In this document: positions 35,873-47,700 of the stretch, piece by piece
Numbering within the stretch: position 1 is the first letter of the stretch
How the letters are laid out: every line of letters begins with the position of its first letter
DNA from: Stenopsyche tienmushanensis
Lineage: Eukaryota > Arthropoda > Insecta > Trichoptera > Stenopsychidae
Direction: 5' to 3'
Length of the DNA stretch: 64,000 nucleotides
Assembly: GCA_008973525.1 (NCBI GenBank)
Contig: WACJ01000354.1
Coordinates: forward strand, 62,001 to 126,000
Program-made: the position numbers and the translations under genes
Notes under the pieces: generated by a model
What the model saw: only the letters and a program-made list of their open reading frames with translations
Databases searched by the model: none
Told to the model about the DNA's origin: nothing

Positions 35873-37061
35873 CTATAAGGCAGATGGCCATGTCCATTTT
35901 GGTTTTACACAGACTTAGTTTTGCACGAATGTCACGTAGTGTGCACACCATCTTCATCATGTCTGACAATGGGAGAAGACTCTCTCCATTGGTGAATGCC
36001 GATGTCGTCTTTGTCTTCGGCTGTTGGGGTGAGGACTGCCGGGCGGCCCAGACGGGGGGCGCAGTAATTGGTGGGCTGGTCGTCTTCAGGTTTGGGAAGT
36101 CTTTATCTGAGAGAACAGGGGCAGCTTTTTTGAGAACATGTGCCTCTCTGGCGGATTGTTTTTCTACAACATTTTGCGAGATCTTTCTTTTTGAATCCAC
36201 TCTCTTTAGATAGTCCACTCTTTTGGGACACTCTCTATCGCAGGCGGCGTGAGCTCCTCCGCAGCCACAGCACTTGGGAACAATTTGTTTCCCGACGAGA
36301 GGACAAGCACTGGAGGCGTGAGGTTGATCGCAACGCACGCATCTCTCAGCGCGAAAGCAGTTCTTCGCTGCGTGGCCAAACTCTTGGCATCTGAAGCACT
36401 GCGTTATCTGCCTCGACGATCTTTTGTATTTATTAATTGACACTCTGCAATGGCAGAGGTGTCTTATATTTTTAATGGATTTAATATCCGTTCCGTGCGG
36501 AAAATGGACAATGTACAGCCGCGTTGTCCTGTCGGTGGCATTTTTCATGACCGACACTCTGTTCGGTCGTATTCCATGGAGCGAGAGATCTTCGGCGATG
36601 CTTTCGGGCTCCATTTCCGGGAGGCCGTGGATGACAGATTTAACTTCCCTCTCTGATTCTGGAGTGAAAGTATGATGAGGCCTGTTAATGCCTTCTTTTT
36701 TGAGCCCCTCTAGGAGCTTATTGTAATGTGTCATGTCATTGCATTGCACAAATATTTCTTTTGATTTGGTGTACCTGAGTTTGAAGTTACCCTCAGGTAC
36801 AAATGATTTTATTAATGCCACCGAGGTGGCATGTGATGTGGTCGCTTCTATGACAACGGGCGGGACTCTTGATTTCTTGGTGGGCGCAGCAATATCTTCC
36901 ACCATTGGAATTGCTTCGAAGCGGTTTTGTTGGGGCACAGGCTTCGGCGGTAGCTTCTCCAGAAGCTTGGCCACTTTGGTGGGCTGTTGCCAACCAGCAG
37001 GATCAATAGTTTTAGCTTTGAGTTGCCTGGCGCGGCGTCCCTTGGAGGGCGCGCGGCTCAT
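35847..37061 (-). CDS. LINE ORF1: nucleic-acid-binding Gag-like protein
   Basis: A 404-residue frame starting at ATG 37059-37061, 95 nt from the element's 5' end. The N-terminus is basic and proline-rich (MSRAPSKGRRARQLKAK). Residues about 140-220 look like the domain found before zinc knuckles in jockey-type proteins (KSVIHGLPEMEPESIAEDL). Three CCHC-type knuckles follow: CFRCQEFGHAAKNC (222), CVRCDQPHASSAC (241), and a variant around CCGCGGAH (264). The C-terminus is hydrophilic. By family knowledge it coats element RNA and guides it to the nucleus. No stops or frameshifts. Its last 26 nt overlap the ORF2 frame. Confidence 0.93.
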   Translation of the reverse strand: MSRAPSKGRRARQLKAKTIDPAGWQQPTKVAKLLEKLPPKPVPQQNRFEAIPMVEDIAAPTKKSRVPPVVIEATTSHATSVALIKSFVPEGNFKLRYTKSKEIFVQCNDMTHYNKLLEGLKKEGINRPHHTFTPESEREVKSVIHGLPEMEPESIAEDLSLHGIRPNRVSVMKNATDRTTRLYIVHFPHGTDIKSIKNIRHLCHCRVSINKYKRSSRQITQCFRCQEFGHAAKNCFRAERCVRCDQPHASSACPLVGKQIVPKCCGCGGAHAACDRECPKRVDYLKRVDSKRKISQNVVEKQSAREAHVLKKAAPVLSDKDFPNLKTTSPPITAPPVWAARQSSPQQPKTKTTSAFTNGESLLPLSDMMKMVCTLRDIRAKLSLCKTKMDMAICLIEHLDDLLN

Positions 37062-37124
37062 GGTGTTTGCGGCTCGAGCCGTAGCTCGTTACCACTGGGA
37101 TTTACCCACTCGATTCACAACGAA

Positions 37125-37158
37125 CGTCCTGTCACCAAGACGCACAAGGAACGACTGA
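37125..37158 (-). promoter_or_regulatory. Internal LINE promoter (Inr plus DPE)
   Basis: On the minus strand TCAGTC matches the arthropod initiator, with the A at 37156 being the first base of the element. GGACG occupies positions +28 to +32 (37129-37125), an exact fit to the downstream promoter element RGWYV. This TATA-less arrangement is known for jockey-group LINEs and lets a full transcript begin at base 1. The TC of the initiator comes from the target duplication, not the element. Confidence 0.75.
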
Positions 37159-37171
37159 TTTAAAATGTTAT
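37157..37171. repeat. Target-site duplication of the LINE, 5'-side copy
   Basis: Identical to 32820-32834 (GATTTAAAATGTTAT). It fixes the LINE's 5' end at 37156 and shows the copy is not 5'-truncated. Confidence 0.9.
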
Positions 37172-40100
37172 AAAAAATTTACTATTAAACTCAAGTTTTC
37201 AAAAATAGGTTCCTGCATGGGATTTCTTTTAAATGCAACATCCAGAATATTTGATTAAAACGATCTCTTATGAACGTACATAAATAAAATAGAATTTTAC
37301 TGATAATTTTAGTAAACCAACATACAAACCTGTTATAAATAAATCATAAATCTGTTAACTATTTATTTAACTATAAGAACATTTATTTATTTGATAGTTA
37401 AATACAGTCCTAATGTATTAAGAATTGTATTTAAAAACAATACCAATCATTATACTATGGCTCGTTCAACGGAATGTGTTTTCAATAAGCAATTGTTCTA
37501 ATATAAGAACATGACGCGTGACCATATGTTCTATGTAAAATATTTGATCTGTTTTATAACATGATTTTCTCATAATTTGAGCAGTTTTTCGCAGAATTGT
37601 CAAATGCGCATTTGTATTTATTGATGTTGAATACATACGTAATGCCGATCGTTAATTGAAATGACCAATTTTCTAAATATTTCTTATTACATCATATTTC
37701 GTGTTGGGGTCACGGCTTCTCTTTTTTTGTCAAACATTCTTCATTTGTGAATCAAGTGTATTTAAAAATCTGCGCATGTTTGAATTAATCACTAAATCTA
37801 TTCATTAGCTTGGATTTATCGATATCCTTACTCATCGTTTCGGCGCAGACAATGGTCGCTGATGCCAAAGGGGTTGAAGGGCTGAATGAACCCTTTTTGT
37901 TATAACGGCAATTTGGCAAACACCTGTGGAGATGGGTTTTAAGGTTGTATCCAAAGGCGTCAGGCTGTCTATGCCGATATTTTTTTATGAGATGAAAACG
38001 ATCTATAACGATGATAAAGTATATTTCGTGGATCAAAAAGGAATTCCCTTAGCGGCACGATTTGAGCTCGAGTTGACAAAGAAACCACTTATGGCACCTG
38101 CAAAATGTTAAAAGCTTCCTCAATTACTAAGATTTTTATGTTATTTTAAATGAAAAGGGATCAATATCGATACAATGTATCCAGGGAGAATTTTTATATT
38201 GCATCAATCTGGTTTTGTCTGCATAGCACATGTAGGCTGTCATTAAACATCATCATTAGAGCTAAAAATATATATACTCAAGCTCTAATGAAAATCAACC
38301 GATAAGCATTCTTTTGCGATATAAATGCGACTGATTAAGGATATTAGAAGATTAAATAACATGTGACGAAGAAAAAATGCACTTAAAGTAGCTTATGTCG
38401 CCGTCTTTGAGCTGGTTTTACTCGTTTCCTTCTTCGCTCCGAACAATGTTGTAAAAGTTCATAAAACCTGATGATAATTGAGATAACCTATATAAAATAA
38501 TTGATTATAACTGTCTTCACATCTTGCCTGGGATGGCCTGAAAGTGACGATGTCAATGGTATTATTTTTATATTAAATCATTGAATTAAATAATATAATC
38601 AAAATCAAGAAATCCATTCACATTATAATTGAATACAATAGAAATAGTAGCTTTCCAAATATAATATACATATGCTTTCATAGAATCTCGTTATAAAATA
38701 ATATTTATTAATACAATGCCTTTTTTGTTCACATTTTACATATGAAAGATTTAATATTTGCACTATTTTAGACAGTTATATTCATACAAATACTATCCTG
38801 TTGTGGCAATATTTATAATAGTAAAATATTCCATTATATAAATCTGATTACATCACAGTAAGGAATACATTCGTATATATTATAAAAATAACTACAGGAA
38901 ATATTTGAAATTCAACATCGCTGTTCTCATTGATGTTTTTTTAAATATAGCTTAGGGATAGTTGATATTTAATATATTTATTATTTAAGCGAAAATACAA
39001 GAAGTTGATGAGATAAATCAGAAAAGAGCTAACATGTATATGCTCAAAGTCATCAATATTTAGGACAATGTTTCATTTACACAAAAAAATTATCTTGATT
39101 GGTAGTCCTTTATATGCGATCATTATTGATTATTTTAATATGGTTTGCATAGGGTATTAACGCTTTTAACCACAAATCCTGTAGATTTGAACCTAATTTT
39201 TATTGCTTGTTTCCACAGCAAAATCTATTTTTTTGATTATGACTATTATTTAAAATTCTTTCAGACTTAAATGAACACATCAAACAATTCAGTAGAGAAT
39301 TTCAATGTTGATCAATTGGAAAACATTACAAATACTAATTGAACTTTACCCAAATCATTCTATTAAGAGGGATGTATGCTTTGTATAAGAAGCGATTGAA
39401 TCATATTTAGAAGGGATGAATGATTTTTAGACGTATTATTATCGACGGCGATCTATGAATAAGCAGATAAATTATCATTATATTTTCTGCCTGGTTTAAT
39501 GAATGGTTTTAATATTTAATATTTGAACCATAAAATCAGACTAAACCCGTATCCAGATCTATTAAAAATATGAATACTTTCGATCTCCCGATTTTTTGAA
39601 ATTTGTTGGTATGGTGATCTTTTTATAATCAGGATTTGAAACAGATGAGAGTTTTGGAACATTTTATTAAAATATAACAGCTTATTTTACTGCTATAAGT
39701 GTTGAACTATCTATTTTATTGCAGATATATTATTTATTTTTTATAGTATGATCTATAAGATTAATCGTAACATGTTTTTTTTAAGTTGATGTCATAGCAT
39801 GAGTTGATTTTACATAACTAATTGAGATATAAAAAAGTTATTTATGACAACAGGAAAACAACATTTTTTAAATTTCGTACCGAAAGAATGCCTGTATGGA
39901 ATTCTTCGAATCGCATGACTTTTACGTAATTCCCTCTTAGACTAATTTGTTAGAAATGTATCCACGGATATTTTTTAAGCATTCAGAGCATTTCAGGATA
40001 ATTGCATTTAGATTTATTTTAATTGTCCATTTATATTATATTATGGCCGGCATCGTTAGTTTGGTCTCGCAGAACAGTTACCTTTCCATGACGATCAAAA

Positions 40101-43100
40101 ACATGCAAGTATGAATTATCTCCAATAGTTATATAAAATTATACAATTATACGTCAAAACGGCGAGGCTTCGTTGGGAGGGCAAAAAAGCTCTGACATAT
40201 TTTCGCAAATTCAATCCCGTAGGGTAAATGACAACTGGGCAATTATCGGAAGGTAGGAATGTATCCCCGCTAATGGGCATTAATTTGTCCACATTTGTTC
40301 CGACTGTCGCATGCTGTCCACGACTGGTAATCATTTTCTTGGAAAACCCTGCTACCACGACGAGGAGGTCTAATTTAGTTCACATTCTGCACACCACTCC
40401 GAGATGTGTGACTGCCGATCATCACTGGGTGTTCCATGTGTTAACGGGTCGTTAAATTTGCAAAAGACAGCTCTTTGTTATAGATACACACTCAGAAATC
40501 AGAATAAACTGAGAAACTTTCAGCAAAATAACATATCCATCGATTTCCCCAAATAAACTAATGTTTTAACTCATATGCAGAGCATTCATAATACACATAT
40601 CATGGATATTGAAAGAATAACTAAAATAAGTTTGATATAAAGCATTAAATTCAATCCATCCATGAATATATCATGGTATTCTAATATCAAAATAATCACC
40701 CTATCCTACTTTTGTTAATGTCTTTATAATTTCCAGTTGTCATGTTGAAGACTAATGACACATTAAATTTTGTTGAAGATGACCCGGACCCATTATTAAT
40801 TTAAAACCTATTCAAACAATAAGATATTCTTCTATATTTTGTTAAAAAAATATAAAATATGCCAGTCTCGTGAAAGCTAAGTACGATTAAATTGCATTAA
40901 TCGAACAGTATTCCAATAAAAAAAACCACTCTGGTGATTTCATTGGAAAGGCTTCTTGTTGTACAATGTGTTTATTGCACAAGGATGGCTTCAGCAAGGT
41001 ATTATCCATATGAAGTGATCTGTACTATTTAGATAATATATAATAGATAAAACACTGGTTTTTTTTAATTCAAAAACAATATGTTCACTTGGCTAAATGT
41101 TACCATTTTACAATAACTACTAATAATATTTCCAAATTTTTAAATGAATGAATTTATGAATGATGCCTTTATGTCAGACGCTAAAAATATCGTATATTTG
41201 TGGTTTTATTTCAACGCTTTAGCCCAAATATCCGGGTAGAAATCATGATCGAGAGGGTGTCTTTTAGACATATATATTTAGTATATTATAAGCTGCAAAA
41301 ATACGGATTAGCACACAACTGGATTGAACATTGAAAATAAAATCATAAGTAATATAATGAAGCAAATGAAGATAATACAGTAATATTATCACTTATATGA
41401 AAAGCAAACAAGATATCCTACATTAAGGTCAATGAGCATATTTGGGCTTATTTAGGATTCACATTAAAACCATTTTGTGCTGTAATCAATAAATATTAAT
41501 TAGAAAAAGTAATAAAATTATGGAGACATTTATGCTTATATTTATGGAATTGTGTTGCTATAATTCGAATAAAAAATTCAAGTCAAGTTTCACATCCTAA
41601 GCATAATTTTTAACTCAGTTACTAATTGAAAAATTAGTTTTCATCTTTGAGGGCATAATTTAAATGAACCATTAAATTTACAAAAAATTTAAATCATTTG
41701 ATCTAAATTTGTCAAATATCAGAATTTGTGATGATTCAATGATGATCTTTAATTATGTAATGAATATGACTTGTTAAGGATACTTCTAATTCATAGCACT
41801 GTGCATGACTTTTTTTCAACTAATATGGCCTAGTATTTTTTAAAAAGGAGCCATTGATTAAATATTAAGCATCTTTTATATTTTAGCAATCGTTATGAAA
41901 CTCGTCTTGTAAAGAAGTGTAAAAAAAATCCATTATAAATGTATTTGTATTAACATAACTTTCGTTTTAATCTTAAGTTTTCGAAATATATGAGTAAAAT
42001 AAATATTTTTCCATCAAATCATCAATCTTTCATTTAAGATTTATTTTTGTCACAATAATGAAATTCACCCTGACTTTTATTTGTTCATCTAAACGGGGCT
42101 TTTTTGACTGACATTACAATTTGTTAATCATAAATATTATTAAAATAAGGGATGGATAGCAACTATGTGATGCTGAGTTACAACCAAAACCAGCAATTCT
42201 ACTCCGATATAAAATATTGTTTTAAATTTAAATCATATTAATATTCAAATCAAATATATTACATGCTGAAATTTAGCACATCATGAAATTAGTTTTACCA
42301 TAATACTTGACAAAATTAACCGGTAATCATTATTTGCGAAGGAAATAATTTTGATGGTTTAATTAGTAGGGATTTTTATACCCAAATAACCCCAAAGTTA
42401 ATGATTTTTTGGTCGTTTTTATGTAATTTTTTATTAAAAAATATTTTAAAGAGAGATTTGTTATAGAATGGGTGTCACAGTGTTGTTTTACGAGGTAAAT
42501 TGCACGTAGCTCTTGCTGAGCGGCTCAGGAACAAAGACCTCCAACAAAAAAGGCTTCGTACACATCCCTACGAGCTCATTATCAACTATCACATTCGCCA
42601 ACTGGAAAAACTTGCAAAATTATCCATATATCAGTTCGTGCTTTTTTACTGCACGCAATTTCATCTGATGATTCTCTTTTTGCAAAAAAAAAGCTTTGAA
42701 CCCATCTGCGAAAGATCCGCCGTTGGTTTTCCCAAATGAGCTTTCCCATGGTAACATGGTTTAATTATATTAAGAAATTGGCTTAAACATTTCAAATGAC
42801 CTATCGTTTATAATATAAGCAGTTCTTAAAAAGTATTATTGTAATATGATCATCTACAATACCGATGTAAAAGATTTAATCAATACATGATGATTTATAA
42901 AGCTTTAAGATATTAATATTTTTTATGATTTTGTATTGAGAAGGAGTGTTTGCCTTATTGAAAGTTATCATTTGATAAAATAGTCTTTGATCTCGTAACA
43001 GTTAGTTAATCACGTGTGAAATATTAACTATTATTGTACAATTGGATTACCTAAGTGAGATCGCTCTAATTGAACAACTCTTCAACAATGCTAGCTTTTC

Positions 43101-44598
43101 CAAGAATCGGTTCAGTTCATAATGATGATTTGTTAATCTTATGTGTACCAAAGAACGTGAACGATGAAATGTGATGTACATTGACCGTGATACTATTTTG
43201 TCTATGGAAGAAGTACCAAACAATTGGTCAAGGAGCACACTAATAAATTTCCATAATTGATACCAGAATATATTGCATCTTAATGCACGATATCTGCAAG
43301 CTTTCAATGCCTTTGTTGATTTTATGTAAAGTTTTTGCTTCGTGTATGTCTATCGGTCACGGAATGGTCATAAATCTTTCATATCGTAAATAAATCCAAC
43401 AGTAGAACCAGTATCGACATCAAACACCTGTAAGAATCCAGTCGATTCTTGGAATTCTATCGGCCTTCGATGCTTCATAATCGGTACTAGTTGAGCTGCA
43501 GGGTTGTTGGCCATTGTTGTATTATTAGAACATTTTATATGACGATAATAGTTGTCATGATGAGGATATAAGACCACATTTCATAATTTTAAAAATCATC
43601 GTCGCCTAACAAAACCAATCATAAAATGGTGAGCTACTTATTGAATAAGTGGTGTAAGGCTTCATATTTTAAAATACGTTAAAGAGCCCCTCTTTCTTTG
43701 GCTGTGATGAAATTGTGTAGATTTGTATTATCGATTAAACCAGTAAAAGCGTTATTTTTGCTAGAACGAATACCGAAACTGAACTAATTCGAAAATATCG
43801 GTTTTATCGGTTCGGTATACGTTTTACGCGAAAAAGAATTTGCTTGATTTTTCCGTTGTTATGATATGTAACCTTCACCATTCTTGAAGAGAGAGAATTT
43901 GTTTGATTGTATTCATCTAATAGTACTATAATCTTTACTCTGTGTTTATCCTGTTAATTGTCTTGTTAAATCAATACTTCAGATATTATTGTATTGATAT
44001 CAATCCAAATTCCAACTTGCAATCTTAAGTCATTAATTTGTATTTGGTTCTATCTATTCTTATATATTTGCTATGTAGCCAGAATGGGTCTTCTTTGGTT
44101 TGATTTTTTACTACAAGCTGAGACTACTATTGGGTAAAGGAACCTATATTAGTATTTGGAACTGAAATGAAAAACAAGACGATTCAAAAGCGTAGTCTTA
44201 TGAATAAGTTCATTTAAAATAAATGAGAAGAAAATATAGTAATGCAAAATATTAAAGAAATGTATCAAAGTGTATCCCTTTTTTATTACTAACATCCTCT
44301 TCTGTATTTGCAATTAGTTATTCACCAATACAATTTGTAAAATAATTTTATGAAATCACACAAGAGGTCTAATTAAGTAATGATAGATAGATTATATTAT
44401 AATAGATAAATTTAAGGGTGCAGTGGATGATATTAGTTAATCTTTGTACTTTTATGTCATGAATTCAACAAATTATGAACAAAATGTTAACAAAGGCTTT
44501 CATAAATAGTACGGAATCTTAATGATTTTTTTACGAAATATTTTTTTAAAAAAATGTGTATCAGCCCTAAGAAAACGATGCATAAATAGATATACAAA
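37172..44598. other. Gene-poor DNA with one large G+C-richer island
   Basis: Most of this 7.4-kb stretch is A+T-rich and featureless. The island 40040-40460 is non-repetitive and balanced in composition, with A+T homeodomain-type cores; its frames on both strands lack recognisable content. A plus frame at 37926-38111 (contains YNDDKVYFVDQKGIPLAARF) begins with GTG and overlaps an open minus frame. A plus frame at 42500-42739 (AERLRNKDLQQKRLRTHPYE) is likewise unrecognised. None is called as a gene. Confidence 0.4.
43047..43577 (-). other. Two tandem unrecognised reading frames, possible decayed gene
   Basis: On the minus strand an ATG-started 69-codon frame (43368-43577, contains KHRRPIEFQESTGFLQVFDV) is followed 60 bases later by an 86-codon frame (43047-43307, contains NIFWYQLWKFISVLLDQLFG). 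Two adjacent same-strand frames in A+T-rich DNA hint at a pseudogene or two exons, but no family or splice pair was recognised. Confidence 0.2.
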
Positions 44599-44760
44599 TC
44601 AAATTAAATCTGAGTACTTATGACCTAAGAGTTTATTCACCTCCCTAGTATTGTATCCAGGGCCTGGAGGCCCAACTTTCGATGAGGCGTCACTCTTAGC
44701 TTCCTCTGCCGGAGTTTTTCCAAGAAAACCCTCAGTAGCAATCACACAATCCAATATCAT
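44599..44760 (-). CDS. 53-codon reading frame or terminal exon, unknown protein
   Basis: A minus-strand ATG at 44758-44760 opens 53 codons to TGA at 44599-44601. After MILDCVIATEG the composition is strongly protein-like: FLGKTPAEEAKSDASSKVGP, PGPGYN, TREVNKLLGHKYSDLI. Most other frames over this G+C-richer segment are interrupted by stops. A TGA lies directly before the ATG in frame. It may be a small protein gene, or the last exon of a gene spliced at ACTGAG/GGT, although that acceptor has a poor pyrimidine tract. I do not recognise the family. Confidence 0.35.
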   Translation of the reverse strand: MILDCVIATEGFLGKTPAEEAKSDASSKVGPPGPGYNTREVNKLLGHKYSDLI

Positions 44761-47700
44761 TCAATTATTTCATCTAAGATGTGATATACTCACATGACAG
44801 GCGTAACAAACGATTGCAATTGATTTAATTAAATAATAAATTAAATAGAATTTATATGAAGTTCAATCCTTGACTCTCATCATAAAGATTTGGATTTAAA
44901 TTCTGATTGCAAGCAAAAAATTACCATACAAAACAAATTTGAATAATCGAAAGTATTAATATTTACCATCAATCATCTTAATCTACGTTTATCCTGATTT
45001 CCAGAATCTAAATGAGTGAATACTGGGGCAATTGATAAAGTAGTGCAGGTTCGTCTATAATTGATTGATTTGTTTTAATTAATAAAATATTGATTAAAAA
45101 CTATGATAATTTGTAAAATGACTTATAGATTCAGTCCTGCTTAAAATTTCGATCAAAAATACTATCCTATGTTATATATACATGGGGAAACCAATGGGAA
45201 ACCATCACTTGAAAGATATTTTTCCTGAGCAATTTTCTTATGGAGATCACCTACTTCTGTTAACTAATATTGCACTTCAAGAAGAAAATAAGAATAATGT
45301 TAACAATCTTAAATAAAATATTTTTAAAAAAAATAAACCTAAATACATCCAGATAATTATACAAAATATTTTATTTTGCTGTTGGATAGTGTAAAATCAC
45401 TGAAGAAAATAGTGATAAAATTGTACTTTATTTTACCCGTTTTTCCCAGTAATTATATCCGTATATTTTCTGGAAAATGATCTAAAATTATTAAACAGAA
45501 TTGAAGAATATTACCTGTTTAATTTTATACTTTACATTTGAAGCGTTTAATGATACATAAAGTGTATAATTGATCATATAAATTAGTTCAATAAATCAGC
45601 TTATTCCGCATATTCTGAAACTATATTTATATACATTAACCCTTTGAGTAGTGAGCTAATTTAAAATCTTCATTTATTTAGATGCTATATTTTTTCGTTC
45701 GCCAATTATCATCCGTACAAATCCACTTATCTGTCAGGATCGAAGCAGCGCGTATGAAACTTATATTTAACACTCTCGTCGCCCAACGTGAATCGGTGTG
45801 TTTTCTCACGGCCCAAATTCGATAGTCGGAGCGTAAACAGAAAGAATAGCGATGCGATATTATAACATGTGGCGCATCTTCTTTCTCATAATCATCAAAT
45901 TAACAAAAAAAGTGATTTTAAGCAGACAAGCGTAGGAATGCAAATTTCGCGGTTAATCTCGAAAGATATTTAGATAGCTGTTATCTGAAAGACATTATAG
46001 AAAAACGTTCGTAAAGTTAACATTTGCAAGTCGTTATAGAAATACATAACAATGAGATGCTGGGTACGCTTTTCGAAGACGCAGCGACGAACGAGTTATA
46101 TAAATAAACACTGTTGATAGCATAAAATTTTCGATTATTTCTTCAGGTAAACATAAAATATATATATGAAATCGATTCATTATATCATTCACACATCATT
46201 ATTGGTCGATACATTTGGGTTGATGATCTGTACAATTGACTCTCCGCCTCTGTCTGTCTTAGAGCTCAACGTTTAAGAATGCTGAATCACTGGAATTCGC
46301 TCGCAAATACGCGATCATCCTATCATACAGGTTAAATAGCATATCAACAAACAAAAAAATTCTAACTAATAAAAAATGTTCTAAAATACAGTTCGTATGG
46401 TTAACGTAACATTATATACAGGGGGCACCATATCAAGTGTTACCAATTTGCAAAAAGCATCAATTGGGATATAATATGTATTTTTATCACATAAAGATTC
46501 AATCGAAACGAAATTTTATCATTGAGCAAAACACTTTGGAACTCATTTTTTTGGATTGTTGTGGAAGGTGTGTTATTAAATTATTTACCTTATCACTATG
46601 TAAATCAACATTTTAGCACTTTGTGAATATTTTTTAAATTAAAAAAGGCGACTTTTGGGAGGATTTGCGACTTAAATAATGAGCTGAGTAGGTTTATGCT
46701 GTCTTATGATCTCTCGCTGTTTCAAATTATTTGTAGAGTTATCCTATTACTATTATATTTGTTTTGCTTGTTTGATTCTTTTTAAGTTTTACCAATTATT
46801 AAAATTAAAGTGATAAATAAATTATTATTAATAAATACATTTTTTTGACAACACTTCATCTGGTGAATTTTGTATATAGTGTACATAATTCGTAAAGCAA
46901 TCAATTGTATATTAAATAAATTTTAATATTTTTTTCAAAAATAAAAGTCGAAAATGATTATAAATATCCTCTTCTTGCGATGTATAAAAATTACACCAAG
47001 AATTTAAATATTGTAGTATACAAATTCAACCACAGTTATATTTCTATGCACATTTTAATCAGTTTATCGCGTATTTTCAACATTTTTACATAATATTTTT
47101 TGTTTTCGCATAATTTTAGTCAAATTATTTTTAAATAGCTTCAAATAGTGTGCCAAATATAAAAGCTTTATAACAATACTTTTCTTGTATTCTTAGTAGC
47201 ATGCCAAAATCCGTCATACGTTTTTTATTTGCCTGAATTTAGTACCGGGTCTTTATCTTATTTTTATAATTAAAATTGTCATTTAATCGTGTAATTTAAC
47301 ACCCCTGTCTTGCAGCATAGTTATTATTGACCAGCAAGTGTCCAATTATAGCAAAGGTTCTATCTCAGTGCCGTTCAAGCAATCTAATTTGATTAGCGCG
47401 TGTGGAACTGAACTCAATAAGTGTAAGACCGAGGCGATCACCTGCAGAGCAATAAATATGGCGAAATTCGAAACGAGAAATTCTAGACGATTTTTAAGAT
47501 AATAGTATTTTCATTGTAAGTCTTTGAATTTAAATTTGTTTGATTTTGCTCAAAATCTGCGAAAGTTTGTGTTGCGTCTTGTGTTTTTGTCACGCCACAA
47601 GTAAGGCGGAAATTTCTTTGTGAAATGTGAGCGATCTTAATGATCACTTAAAATGTGCTTGGATTTGTACCAAATATTTTGACAGGGGAGAACGTATGAA

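Larger units (their letters stand above)
32835..37156 (-). mobile_element. Full-length jockey-type non-LTR retrotransposon (LINE)
   Basis: The element is about 4.32 kb between perfect 15-bp target duplications. In order on the minus strand it has a 95-nt 5' leader with an internal promoter, ORF1 (404 codons), ORF2 (about 900 codons, overlapping ORF1 by 26 nt), a 3' UTR of roughly 300 nt with AATAAA, and a tail of TAAA repeats instead of pure poly(A). Zinc-knuckle ORF1, an apurinic-type endonuclease and a YADD reverse transcriptase with no RNase H place it in the jockey group. Both frames are free of stops, so insertion was recent relative to the DNA transposons around it. It is the only possibly intact mobile element in the window. 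Confidence 0.95.

Noticed and set aside
33293..37158. Several plus-strand frames of 60-141 codons inside the LINE
   Set aside because: They are antisense shadows of ORF1 and ORF2 and match no family.
45700..45900. Minus frame with REKTHRFTLGDESVKYKFHT
   Set aside because: A second frame is equally open and there is no splice pair or family match.
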